A program made the translations under genes and the position numbers. The notes beneath the pieces were generated by a model. It was given only the letters and a program-made list of their open reading frames with translations, was not told the DNA's origin and ran no database searches. This document shows positions 6,845-14,007 of a stretch of DNA of 22,821 nt, one piece after another; position 1 is the stretch's first letter, and each line of letters begins with the position of its first letter. Origin of the DNA: Pseudomonadota bacterium (GTDB lineage Bacteria; Pseudomonadota; Gammaproteobacteria; Burkholderiales; Burkholderiaceae_C); NCBI GenBank assembly GCA_023394015.1, contig JAEXBL010000315.1:1-22821 (forward strand), in the 5' to 3' direction.

Positions 6845-7888
6845 ATGACACCGACGCGGCCACCGCCCGCGCTGGCCACTGAGCACCTGGCGCGCTGGGC
6901 ACGTCTGGCCGGCTGGGCGGGCGCGCTGTGGCTGCTGCTGGCCGCCGCCCTGGCCTTGTGGGACGCGCAGGGCCGCTGGCTGCCACCCGGACACAGCCAC
7001 GTCACCGTGCTCAAGCTGTTCATTTACTGGGGCAGCTGGGCCACGCTGCCGTGGGGTGCGCAGGCTTTGCTGCAGCTCGCGCGGCGGCGCTGGCGCTGGC
7101 TACCGTGGGCGCTGGGGCTGGCATTGGTGGCCTACAGCGGCCTGATCGAGCCGCGTCGATTGCAGGTGCAGCACCACGTCGTGCCGGTGCCGGCGGGGGC
7201 GCCGCCCTTGCGCGTGGCGCTGGTGGCGGATCTGCACATCGGCCTGTTCCAGCGCGGCGCGGTACTGGCGCGCTGGGTGGACGCGCTCAACGCGCTGGCG
7301 GTGGATGCTGTGCTGGTGGCCGGCGACTGGAGCTACGAGCCATCGCGCGACCTGGTCGCTGCCTTCGCGCCGCTGGCGCGGCTGCGCCACCCGGTGTTCG
7401 GCGTGCTGGGCAACCACGACACCGCTGCCCCCGGCGCCGACCTGGCCGGGCCGCTGGCGGCCGCGCTGCGCGGGCACGGCGTGCGCCTGCTCGATGGCGA
7501 GCGCGCGGCCTTCCGCGGCTGGGAGTTGGTGGGCCTGGGCGATCTCTGGGGCGCCGACCCGCAGGCCGACATTGCCCGCCACGCCAGCACACCACCGCAG
7601 GGCCTGCCGCGACTGGTCATCGCCCACCAGCCCGACACCGCCGCGTTGCTGCCACCCAGCGCAGCCATGCTCATCGTCAGCGGCCACACGCATGGCGGCC
7701 AGATCATGCTGCCGTGGATCACCCAGCACCTGGTGCTGCCGGGCATGAGCCCGCGCGGCTGGTACCAGGGCCGCCATGCCACCGCCGCCGGTACGCTGGT
7801 GGTGACCCCCGGCACCGGCACCATCGGCCTGCCGGCGCGGCTGGGCGTGGTGCCGCGCATTGATGTCATCGAGCTGAGGCCGCAGTGA
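6845..7888 (+). CDS. Membrane-anchored metallophosphoesterase
   Basis: A 347-residue calcineurin-like phosphoesterase of the YkuE/YaeI type. Three hydrophobic segments (about 23-40, 55-77 and 85-103) form the N-terminal membrane part. The catalytic domain follows with all metal-binding motifs: D129-x-H131 (VADLHIG), G160-D161 (VAGDW), G189-NHD-192, H261 (IAHQPD) and G280-HTH-283 (VSGHTHGG). Relatives have been linked to lipid-A precursor or phospholipid headgroup hydrolysis; the substrate here is not known. The start ATG at 6845 follows a TATTAT box by 8 nt and has no Shine-Dalgarno. An open frame continues upstream to 5675 but is antisense to ribF and not family-like. Divergent from ribF; the next gene on the same strand is the HNH nuclease, 229 bp on. 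Confidence 0.92.
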   Translation: MTPTRPPPALATEHLARWARLAGWAGALWLLLAAALALWDAQGRWLPPGHSHVTVLKLFIYWGSWATLPWGAQALLQLARRRWRWLPWALGLALVAYSGLIEPRRLQVQHHVVPVPAGAPPLRVALVADLHIGLFQRGAVLARWVDALNALAVDAVLVAGDWSYEPSRDLVAAFAPLARLRHPVFGVLGNHDTAAPGADLAGPLAAALRGHGVRLLDGERAAFRGWELVGLGDLWGADPQADIARHASTPPQGLPRLVIAHQPDTAALLPPSAAMLIVSGHTHGGQIMLPWITQHLVLPGMSPRGWYQGRHATAAGTLVVTPGTGTIGLPARLGVVPRIDVIELRPQ

Positions 7889-8010
7889 GGTGCACGTGCC
7901 ATCCGTGGGCGCGGCCTGCGCCCGGTGCGGCACCGGCGTTCATCCTTTTTTCATAGCGCCTTGCTTCGGCTGCGCAAGCCCCACGACGCAAAAGCGTCAT
8001 GAAATAGAGT

Positions 8011-8016
8011 TATATT
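8011..8016 (+). promoter_or_regulatory. -10 box ahead of the HNH gene
   Basis: TATATT at 8011-8016 is AT-rich within GC-rich DNA and would start transcription near 8022-8024, immediately before the first leader hairpin. There is no good -35 match at 16-18 bp upstream (region GCAAAA), so an activator or weak promoter is possible. An in-frame ATG lies at 8022, 5 nt downstream. Confidence 0.5.
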
Positions 8017-8024
8017 GCGCCATG

Positions 8025-8120
8025 GTGCCCGGCGCGCGCGTGACCGGGCACTGCGGGCGGCCGGCACTGGCAACGCCGGCCCACACAAACTTCGGTTTCC
8101 GTGCAAGGGGTCGTTTTGTG
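8025..8120 (+). promoter_or_regulatory. Structured 5' leader of the HNH gene
   Basis: Two perfect stems occur in a row: GTGCCCGG/CCGGGCAC (8025-8032 with 8044-8051) and GGCCGGC/GCCGGCC (8059-8065 with 8075-8081). A short AAAC-TTCG-GTTT stem-loop follows (8087-8098), then AAGGGG (8105-8110) as Shine-Dalgarno 7 nt before the GTG start. CACAAA (8084-8089) could instead pair with TTTGTG (8115-8120), hiding the start codon. The stems are seen; regulation is inferred. Confidence 0.5.
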
Positions 8121-8675
8121 AAGGTGCTCAAGCTGTCGGCAAAGGGCTTGCCGCAATCCTGGATCTCGCTGCAGCAGGCGGTGATCCACTACGCCGCCGA
8201 AGAGGTGCGCTGGGAGGCCGGCCAGCAGATCGCCGTCTTCCGCGGCGGGCACAACGCGCGCACCGGCGCGCAGTCGGTGATCACCATCAACAGCATCATC
8301 GGCACCCGCGGCGTGCCCAACATCAACCCGTTCGATCTGCGACCGGGCCTCACCAACGGCAAGCTGTTCGCGCGCGACCGCAAGCTGTGCGCCTACTGCG
8401 GCGGGCATTTTCACGAAAGCGAGTTGACGCGCGAACACATCGTGCCGCTGGCGCAGAACGGCCACAACGGCTGGATGAACGTGGTCACCGCCTGCCGCGC
8501 GTGCAACCACCGCAAGAGCGACCGCACGCCCGAGCAGGCGCGCATGCCGCTCTTGTATGCACCCTACGTGCCCAGCCTGTGGGAAGACTTCATCCTGCGC
8601 AACCGCCGCATCCTGGCCGACCAGATGGAGTTTCTGATGGCGCACCTGCCCAAGAACTCGCGCCTGCACGGTTGA
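8118..8675 (+). CDS. HNH endonuclease
   Basis: A 185-residue protein with an HNH nuclease fold built around a four-cysteine zinc site: C91-x2-C94 and C126-x2-C129. The catalytic block is LTREHIVPLAQNGHNGW (103-119; E106-H107), N121, then ACNHRKSDRTP (128-138). The C-terminal tail YVPSLWEDFILRNRRILADQMEFL is strongly conserved in beta-proteobacterial homologues as I recall them. These are common chromosomal genes of unknown duty, possibly DNA repair, rather than mobile-element homing enzymes. I chose the GTG at 8118 because family members begin (M/V)KVLKLSA and AAGGGG lies 7 nt upstream. An in-frame ATG at 8022, just after a TATATT box, would add 32 residues. A structured leader precedes it and an inverted heptamer array follows. 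Confidence 0.88.
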   Translation: MKVLKLSAKGLPQSWISLQQAVIHYAAEEVRWEAGQQIAVFRGGHNARTGAQSVITINSIIGTRGVPNINPFDLRPGLTNGKLFARDRKLCAYCGGHFHESELTREHIVPLAQNGHNGWMNVVTACRACNHRKSDRTPEQARMPLLYAPYVPSLWEDFILRNRRILADQMEFLMAHLPKNSRLHG

Positions 8676-8680
8676 TGAAG

Positions 8681-8762
8681 AGGTTGAGCGTCGGGCGTTG
8701 AGCGTTGAGCGCGGAAGAAGGTGGGCTGTTACGCTCAACACCGAACGCCCAACGCTGAACCT
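8681..8762. repeat. Inverted pair of heptamer arrays
   Basis: The left arm (8681-8710) holds four tandem heptamers GTTGAGC, GTCGGGC, GTTGAGC, GTTGAGC. The right arm (8733-8762), read on the minus strand, holds GTTCAGC, GTTGGGC, GTTCGGT, GTTGAGC. The 30-nt arms pair at 25 of 30 positions around a 22-nt loop. The array fills the 93-bp gap between the HNH and kinase genes and ends 6 bp before the kinase ATG. Confidence 0.8.
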
Positions 8763-8768
8763 CAAAAA

Positions 8769-9386
8769 ATGCCTCGACTGATCTTCTTCTGCGGCCACGC
8801 CGGCACCGGCAAGACCACGCTGGCGCGCCGCACCATCGCCGCGCTGATGGCCCAGGCGCACGCGCAGTGCAGTGGCCAATCTTTCTGCTTGCTCGACAAG
8901 GACACGCTGTACGGCGACTACAGCTCGGCCGTGATGGGCGTGCTGACGGGCGACCCCAACGACCGCGACAGCCCGCCCTACCTGCAGCACCTGCGCAACC
9001 CCGAATACCACGGCCTGATGAACACCGCGCGGGAGAACCTGGGCCTGGGTGTCAGCACCATCGTCGTCGGCCCGCTGTCGCGCGAGGTCAAGGCCCACCG
9101 GTTGACCGACCGCGCCTGGCTGGGCGTGGCCGACGACGTGCAGGTGCACATCGTCTGGGTCACGCTGCAGGAAGACGAAGCACGCCGCCGCATCACCGCG
9201 CGCGGCAACGCCAACGACGCCTGGAAGCTGGCGCACTGGGACGACTACCGCACCCGCCTGTTCACGCTGGACCCGCGTGAGTACCCCGAACTGCTGATGT
9301 TCGACAACACCGCCGCCGGCGCGCCCGAGTTTGACGCGCTGCTGCAGTTGTTGAGCGTGCAGGGCGACAGCGTCGGGGCGCAGTGA
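8769..9386 (+). CDS. P-loop AAA/zeta-like kinase-family ATPase
   Basis: A 205-residue cytosolic P-loop protein. The Walker A motif is GHAGTGKTT (9-17), right after the first beta strand (LIFFC). Other conserved-looking parts are SFCLLDKDTLYGDYSS (about 36-51), which fits a kinase substrate-binding aspartate, and VGPLSREV, HIVWVTLQEDEARRRITAR, typical of nucleoside-kinase-like folds. It resembles annotated 'AAA family ATPase' or chloramphenicol-phosphotransferase-like proteins; the substrate is unknown. I chose the ATG at 8769 because it leaves only a few residues before the first beta strand. A GTG at 8721 in frame would start inside the loop of the heptamer inverted repeat. No Shine-Dalgarno precedes the ATG (CTCAAAAA). 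Confidence 0.8.
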   Translation: MPRLIFFCGHAGTGKTTLARRTIAALMAQAHAQCSGQSFCLLDKDTLYGDYSSAVMGVLTGDPNDRDSPPYLQHLRNPEYHGLMNTARENLGLGVSTIVVGPLSREVKAHRLTDRAWLGVADDVQVHIVWVTLQEDEARRRITARGNANDAWKLAHWDDYRTRLFTLDPREYPELLMFDNTAAGAPEFDALLQLLSVQGDSVGAQ

Positions 9387-9431
9387 CGCAGGGCGCTGCC
9401 GCGCAACGCCTCAAATAGAACGGATCCCCAT

Positions 9432-9464
9432 CCCCGGCGCCTGCGGAACAGGCGCCCGCAGGGG
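9432..9464 (+). terminator. Hairpin after the kinase gene
   Basis: Perfect 8-bp stem GGCGCCTG/CAGGCGCC (9436-9443 with 9449-9456, loop CGGAA), flanked by CCCC (9432-9435) and GGGG (9461-9464). It lies 46 bp after the kinase stop. No T tract follows, so it may be a Rho-associated or mRNA-end structure rather than a classical intrinsic terminator. Confidence 0.45.
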
Positions 9465-9547
9465 CGTTAGGCCGTGGCGCAGTGTGCTATGGGTACACAC
9501 ACGGCGCGCTGCAAAGCCAGCAAGTGTCCGTGTGCGGGGGAGTATCG

Positions 9548-9581
9548 TAGAATCCATTGCAGCCAGTTAGTGCAAGGGAGG
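9548..9581 (+). promoter_or_regulatory. Promoter and ribosome-binding site of the DUF11 gene
   Basis: TAGAAT (9548-9553) is a fair -10 box. A strong Shine-Dalgarno GGGAGGA (9576-9582) sits 7 nt before the ATG at 9590 and decides the start over the in-frame TTG at 9557. Further upstream GTGTG (9482-9486) and CACAC (9496-9500) form an inverted repeat that could be a regulator site. Confidence 0.5.
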
Positions 9582-9589
9582 ACACGGGC

Positions 9590-12500
9590 ATGAGCCTGGG
9601 TAAAAGCATGACGGTGCGCGGTCAGAGCTTGCCGCGTCGGGCTTGGGCTGCAGCCTTGATTCTGGGGCTTGGCATGGCCGGGACCGCACAGGCGAACGTG
9701 GTTGACTTCGTGCTGGGCATGCGCGCCTCGGGTACCGCGCCCTTTGACGGTAGCGCAGGGCCGGGGCAGGATGCGGCGGCGTCGGACGACGTGGTGCGCA
9801 CCAACGACAGCTTTGTCTACCGTGTCGGCTATTCGCTGGCCCCGGCGGACAGCAACCGGCTGGTCACCGTCAGCATGGGGACCATCACGATGCCCGCCGG
9901 GTATTCGGGGCCGGCCCTCGCCCCGGCTGAACTGGCGTATTTCTCGGTGGCCGATCTGCCCACCGGCCCCAACGGATGCAGCAACATCCAGAGCACGCCG
10001 GTGCCATGGCCGCCGGCGGCGGGCACCACGACCTCGGGCGTCAGCGCCGACGGCCAGCACATCGTTTGCTACCAGGCCGGCAACTCCAGTGGCAGCAACA
10101 TGGACTTCACCGCCCGCGTGGGCGGGGCGGCGCCCAATGGCACCGCCATCGCGCCGCCTGCGGTGAGCTTTCAGTCCGCCAACAACCCGCTTGTCAACAC
10201 ACCCACCATACTGAACGGCCCCATTGGCGACGAAACCTTTTATGGCGCTCCTGCGCTCAAGGTGTCAGCCGCACCGCGCTGGCAGGTGGCCAAGAAGGCG
10301 GCGAGCAATGGTGCGATGTTTGTGCCCCAATCGGGTCCGGGCGGTGAAAACGGCTACATCCTGGCCTTCAACATCGGCGTCTATGCCCAGGGTTCGCGCA
10401 AAGGCCTGGAGGCTCTGCAGCCCAACTACAGCATTGCCGAGAATTTCAGCGATGCCGACATGCCCAATGCGCGGCTGATCGACTGGGACATCAGCGTACC
10501 CGAGTTTTCCACCAGCCTGCCCATGGGCCCCGGCGCCGAGCCCGCTCACCAGAACGGTTGCGGCGACTGGCGTACTCAACTGCGGCGCGTGGGCAATTAC
10601 TTTGACAACGGCCACTACGGGGTCAACGATACAGGCGCCACCCCGAACACCGCCGACAACGCCCGTTACACCGTGGCGCGCGGCGGCACCTGCAGGGCCA
10701 CCGCGATCGACAACTCGGCCAAGACCGCCACGCTGGCGCTGTCGGGCACCGACTTCTCGCTGCAGCACTATCCCACGGTGGAGGGCGTTTCCGGCGCTGG
10801 CGGCACCCTGGTGGATATCAGCAACCTGGACGCACCGACCAACCAATGGTGGGTTGCCAGCAAGTCGATCCTGATCTGGGTGCCCATAGACGACCTGACG
10901 CCAAACACGCTGGAGAAGCTGACCAACACCGCCACGCTCAGCGGCAGCTCGGTCACGGGGCAGGCCAACCCGCCCTCCAGTGTCTCCGCCGACGCCGGGG
11001 TGACGCGCAGCACCGACGGCGGACACAGCAAGATCTACACTGAGCCCGCCGTCTGGACGCTGCCCGCCGGCGCGCGCCCAGCGGTGCGCGACCCCAACCA
11101 CACCAGTGACAACGTGGTCAACCAGGCCTCGGCCGGGCAACTGCTGGCGGCGCGCCTGTCGGTCTACAGCTACTCGGCGACGGACTACGGGCCGGGCTAC
11201 TTCTGCGAGAAGATCGACAACACGCGCCTGACGCTGGTCGACATGCGAGCGGTAAACGTTTATGGCAGCAACCGGGTCAAAGACCCCGGCACGGGTCTGG
11301 TCGCGGCATACCAGACCGGCTCGGCGGCTGCCACGCCGGTCACCTGGGCGCTGGGCGTGGGGGGTGCGGGCACCAGCGGCGGCACCTGGAGCGGCCGCAA
11401 CACAGCCGTTACCGAATATCCGCCAGGCCCGATCACCGGCGGCGCTGGAGCCACCGCGCATGTCAGCGCGTTGTGCGACGAACCGGACATCAGCTGGTAC
11501 GCCTCGATCGAAGACCTGACAAACGCCGGCCACAGCCTGGGCCAGGTGACGCGGGTGCGCGGCAGCTACAACAGCTTTCAGGCGGCGACGCAAATTCTGG
11601 CCTTCATACCCTTGCGGGTGCTGGGCAACTACGCGTATTCGGGCACCGATACCTTGCCGGGTGGCGGCACCATCAGCTTTGCACAAGGCGACCCGACTGC
11701 TGGCGCCATCGTGCCCAACCAGAGCGTGTGGCTGCGCCAAGCCTCGGCTCCGGCGACGCTGATGAGGCGCGCGGATGCCCTGCGCATCGTGCAGACCGAG
11801 TACACGCAGATTACCAAGCGCGCCGCGGCGCCTCACAACATCAACGGCGGCCAGGTGGCGCGGGGTGCGCATGTCACCTACGAGTTGCAGGCCAACCTCA
11901 GCAGCACCAGCGGCCCGGGCACGGCCACGGTCGAGGTATGGGACGTGCTGCCCCGGCACCTGTCCTACGTGCCGGGCAGCAGCCGGTGGGGTGGTGCGTC
12001 CCTTTCTGACCCGACCTGCTGGGACCCTGGCGTGACGCCGCCGGTGCCGGAACGGTTTGCCGCCAGCTCGGTGGCGCCGGGCTTCCAGGCCTGTCGCTGG
12101 ACCCTGCCCAGCCAGCCGGTGGTGGAGGCACCGCTCGGCGATGCGTCGGCCAACCTGCCGCTGCTGACTTTCGAGGCCGTGGTGGGCCTTGACGCGCCGC
12201 CCGGCGCGGCCCTGCTGAACACCTCGTTTGCCGATTCCAGCGGCAACCTGCTGGGAAAGGATTCGGGCAAGGCGCAATACCAGGGGGCGACCCGTGGCTT
12301 TCAATGCGCGACGAGCGGGTCGGTGTGCAGCTTCGGTAACTGGACGCTGAACGTTTCCAGCGCCGCCGGCATCGTGCTGAACAAGGGTGTCAGCGCCGGG
12401 CAGGTGCCGGTGGATGCCGGCTTTACCTACGCGCTCGAATACGCGGCCGTGGGCACCGCGCTCAGCGATCTGCGCCTTCTGGATGTGCTGCCTGTCAGCG

Positions 12501-13861
12501 GCGATGGGCGGGGCAACAGCTTCAGCGGCTCACTGCGGCTGAGCGGCCCCATTGCCACGCCCGTGGCAGAGGCCGGTCCGCCAGCGACGGCGGCCGACCC
12601 GGCTCTGGTGGTGCGCTACACCATCAATGCACCGGGCAACATCAACCGCGATCCTTACGACGCCAGCCACGACCTGACAGGCACCGGCAACAACACCGCC
12701 ACCGGGACCAACTGGTGCACAGTGGCGCAATTCGGCTCAATCGGTTGCCCGGCGAACGCGGGTGCGGCCACGGCCTTCATGGCCTTGCCGCGCGCGGGCG
12801 CCGACGGCCTCATCCCCGCCAACACGGCTTACCGGCTGCGCGTGCCGGTGGTGGCCACGGGCAACGTCCGTGGTGATCGGTACGTCAATGACTTCGTGGC
12901 CGACTCGCCATCGCTGTCGGCGCGGCGGCCGGGCTCCAATGCACCGGGCACCCTGGTGGCGATGCCGGATCTGGTGCTCGGCAAGACGGCCAGCCCCGCC
13001 AGCATTGCCCACGGCGCGACCACGGTGTTCAGCCTCACGGTGCGCAACAACAGTGGTGCCGGTGTGGTCCCCATTGCCGACGTGCCGGGTACCCAGATCA
13101 CCGTGATTGACACCCTGCCGGCCGGGCTGCAGGCGCAGCTGCCGGTGACCGGCGGCACTGGCTGGGATTGCACCGCCTCCACCATCAGCCAGGTGCAGTG
13201 CAGCTACACCGGAGCGCTGCCGGTGGCGGCAGGCCAGCAGGTGGGCGGTGTCATCAGCGTCACCGCCATCGGCAATGTGCCGGGGGTGCAGGTCAATACC
13301 GCCAGCGTGAGCCTGAGTGGGCAGTCGGAGAGCCCGCCGGACAACAACAGCGACAGCGCCACGGTGACGGTGCAGCCGAACAGCGGCCAGACAGTGTCGG
13401 GTCGCGTCTACCGCGAAGCCAGCTCGCCGGCCAACACCACGGACGACGGACACGGCACCGACCCGGGCATTGGCGGGGTGAGCGTGCGCATGGTGTGCAC
13501 CTCGCCAGCCTACGACCAGATCGTGACCACCGGGGCCGATGGCAGCTATGCATTCACTGGTGTCACCTCGGGCGCCGAGTGCACCATCACCCAGACGCAG
13601 CCGGGCGGTTATGTCAACGCCTATACCCTGCAGGGCCCCGGTGCCACGGGTGCCAGCGACGTCTCGCTCACGGGCGACAGCAGCATCACCCTGACGGTGC
13701 CGCCCGGCGGCTCCAGCGGCAACAGCTTTGCTGAAACGCTGGGCGGCTTCGGTGGCGGTGGCGGCGTGACCGCCGTGCCGACGCTTCAGGGCTGGTTGCT
13801 GGGTTTGCTGGCAACTCTGATGGGCGGTCTGGCAGCACGGTGTCGTCGCAAGGCGGCCTGA
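9590..13861 (+). CDS. Large secreted DUF11 protein with IPTL-CTERM-like sorting signal
   Basis: A 1423-residue exported protein. Residues 1-35 form a signal peptide (basic start, hydrophobic AAALILGLGMAG, cleavage after AQA-35). The long middle part is rich in Gly, Ala, Thr, Ser and Asn and has beta-sandwich character, with DUF11-like stretches. The clearest DUF11 unit is about 1127-1262 (DLVLGKTASPASIAHGATTVFSLTV to NTASVSLSGQSESPPDNNSDSATV). An SdrD_B/Cna-B-like unit follows at about 1267-1390 (GRVYREASS, GADGSYAFTGVTSGAECTIT). The C-terminus is a Gly-rich linker, VPTLQGW (1396-1402), a hydrophobic helix and a basic end ARCRRKAA. This is the tripartite layout of the IPTL-CTERM signal, which exosortase-type enzymes process. 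Likely on the cell surface; adhesion is a guess. It is a single gene with its own promoter. Confidence 0.85.
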   Translation: MSLGKSMTVRGQSLPRRAWAAALILGLGMAGTAQANVVDFVLGMRASGTAPFDGSAGPGQDAAASDDVVRTNDSFVYRVGYSLAPADSNRLVTVSMGTITMPAGYSGPALAPAELAYFSVADLPTGPNGCSNIQSTPVPWPPAAGTTTSGVSADGQHIVCYQAGNSSGSNMDFTARVGGAAPNGTAIAPPAVSFQSANNPLVNTPTILNGPIGDETFYGAPALKVSAAPRWQVAKKAASNGAMFVPQSGPGGENGYILAFNIGVYAQGSRKGLEALQPNYSIAENFSDADMPNARLIDWDISVPEFSTSLPMGPGAEPAHQNGCGDWRTQLRRVGNYFDNGHYGVNDTGATPNTADNARYTVARGGTCRATAIDNSAKTATLALSGTDFSLQHYPTVEGVSGAGGTLVDISNLDAPTNQWWVASKSILIWVPIDDLTPNTLEKLTNTATLSGSSVTGQANPPSSVSADAGVTRSTDGGHSKIYTEPAVWTLPAGARPAVRDPNHTSDNVVNQASAGQLLAARLSVYSYSATDYGPGYFCEKIDNTRLTLVDMRAVNVYGSNRVKDPGTGLVAAYQTGSAAATPVTWALGVGGAGTSGGTWSGRNTAVTEYPPGPITGGAGATAHVSALCDEPDISWYASIEDLTNAGHSLGQVTRVRGSYNSFQAATQILAFIPLRVLGNYAYSGTDTLPGGGTISFAQGDPTAGAIVPNQSVWLRQASAPATLMRRADALRIVQTEYTQITKRAAAPHNINGGQVARGAHVTYELQANLSSTSGPGTATVEVWDVLPRHLSYVPGSSRWGGASLSDPTCWDPGVTPPVPERFAASSVAPGFQACRWTLPSQPVVEAPLGDASANLPLLTFEAVVGLDAPPGAALLNTSFADSSGNLLGKDSGKAQYQGATRGFQCATSGSVCSFGNWTLNVSSAAGIVLNKGVSAGQVPVDAGFTYALEYAAVGTALSDLRLLDVLPVSGDGRGNSFSGSLRLSGPIATPVAEAGPPATAADPALVVRYTINAPGNINRDPYDASHDLTGTGNNTATGTNWCTVAQFGSIGCPANAGAATAFMALPRAGADGLIPANTAYRLRVPVVATGNVRGDRYVNDFVADSPSLSARRPGSNAPGTLVAMPDLVLGKTASPASIAHGATTVFSLTVRNNSGAGVVPIADVPGTQITVIDTLPAGLQAQLPVTGGTGWDCTASTISQVQCSYTGALPVAAGQQVGGVISVTAIGNVPGVQVNTASVSLSGQSESPPDNNSDSATVTVQPNSGQTVSGRVYREASSPANTTDDGHGTDPGIGGVSVRMVCTSPAYDQIVTTGADGSYAFTGVTSGAECTITQTQPGGYVNAYTLQGPGATGASDVSLTGDSSITLTVPPGGSSGNSFAETLGGFGGGGGVTAVPTLQGWLLGLLATLMGGLAARCRRKAA

Positions 13862-13872
13862 TGATGCCTTAC

Positions 13873-13896
13873 CCCCAGGCGCTGAAGCGCCTGGGG
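13873..13896 (+). terminator. Hairpin after the DUF11 gene
   Basis: Perfect 10-bp stem CCCCAGGCGC/GCGCCTGGGG (13873-13882 with 13887-13896) with a TGAA tetraloop, 11 bp after the stop codon. It is followed by TAGTGCC, not a T tract. A second small stem CGACGG/CCGTCG lies at 13919-13934. Probably the 3' end of the DUF11 transcript. Confidence 0.6.
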
Positions 13897-13956
13897 TAGT
13901 GCCTGCGGCGGCGGTCTTCGACGGCCTGCCGTCGGATGCCATGCTGGGGGCGCAGC

Positions 13957-13980
13957 AAAAAGCCCGCACAAAGGCGGGCT
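13957..13980 (-). terminator. Intrinsic terminator of the acyl-CoA dehydrogenase operon
   Basis: On the minus strand AGCCCGC, loop CTTTGT and GCGGGCT are followed directly by a T run (TTTT, 13960-13957). The 7-bp GC-rich stem is perfect. It lies 27 bp beyond the stop of the small-subunit gene and ends leftward transcription. The DUF11 transcript comes from the other side, so the region separates convergent units. Confidence 0.85.
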
Positions 13981-14007
13981 GGGGATGATGGACCAGCGTA
14001 GCGCCTG

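Noticed and set aside
7941..7998. The CTTGC/GCAAG and GACGC-AAAA-GCGTC hairpins after the metallophosphoesterase as an intrinsic terminator.
   Set aside because: The T run precedes rather than follows the stems on the plus strand and the stems are only 5 bp; left unannotated.
8118..8675. The HNH gene as a homing endonuclease, group I/II intron protein or retron-associated effector.
   Set aside because: There is no reverse transcriptase, intron core or interrupted host gene nearby; the tail is that of a stand-alone chromosomal HNH family.
8681..8762. A CRISPR array at the heptamer repeats.
   Set aside because: Repeat units are 7 nt without spacers and are arranged as an inverted pair; no cas genes are present.
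10265..12304. A 679-codon open frame antisense to the DUF11 gene.
   Set aside because: Composition is that of a codon-position shadow, with no domain, no plausible start signal and a strong gene on the other strand.
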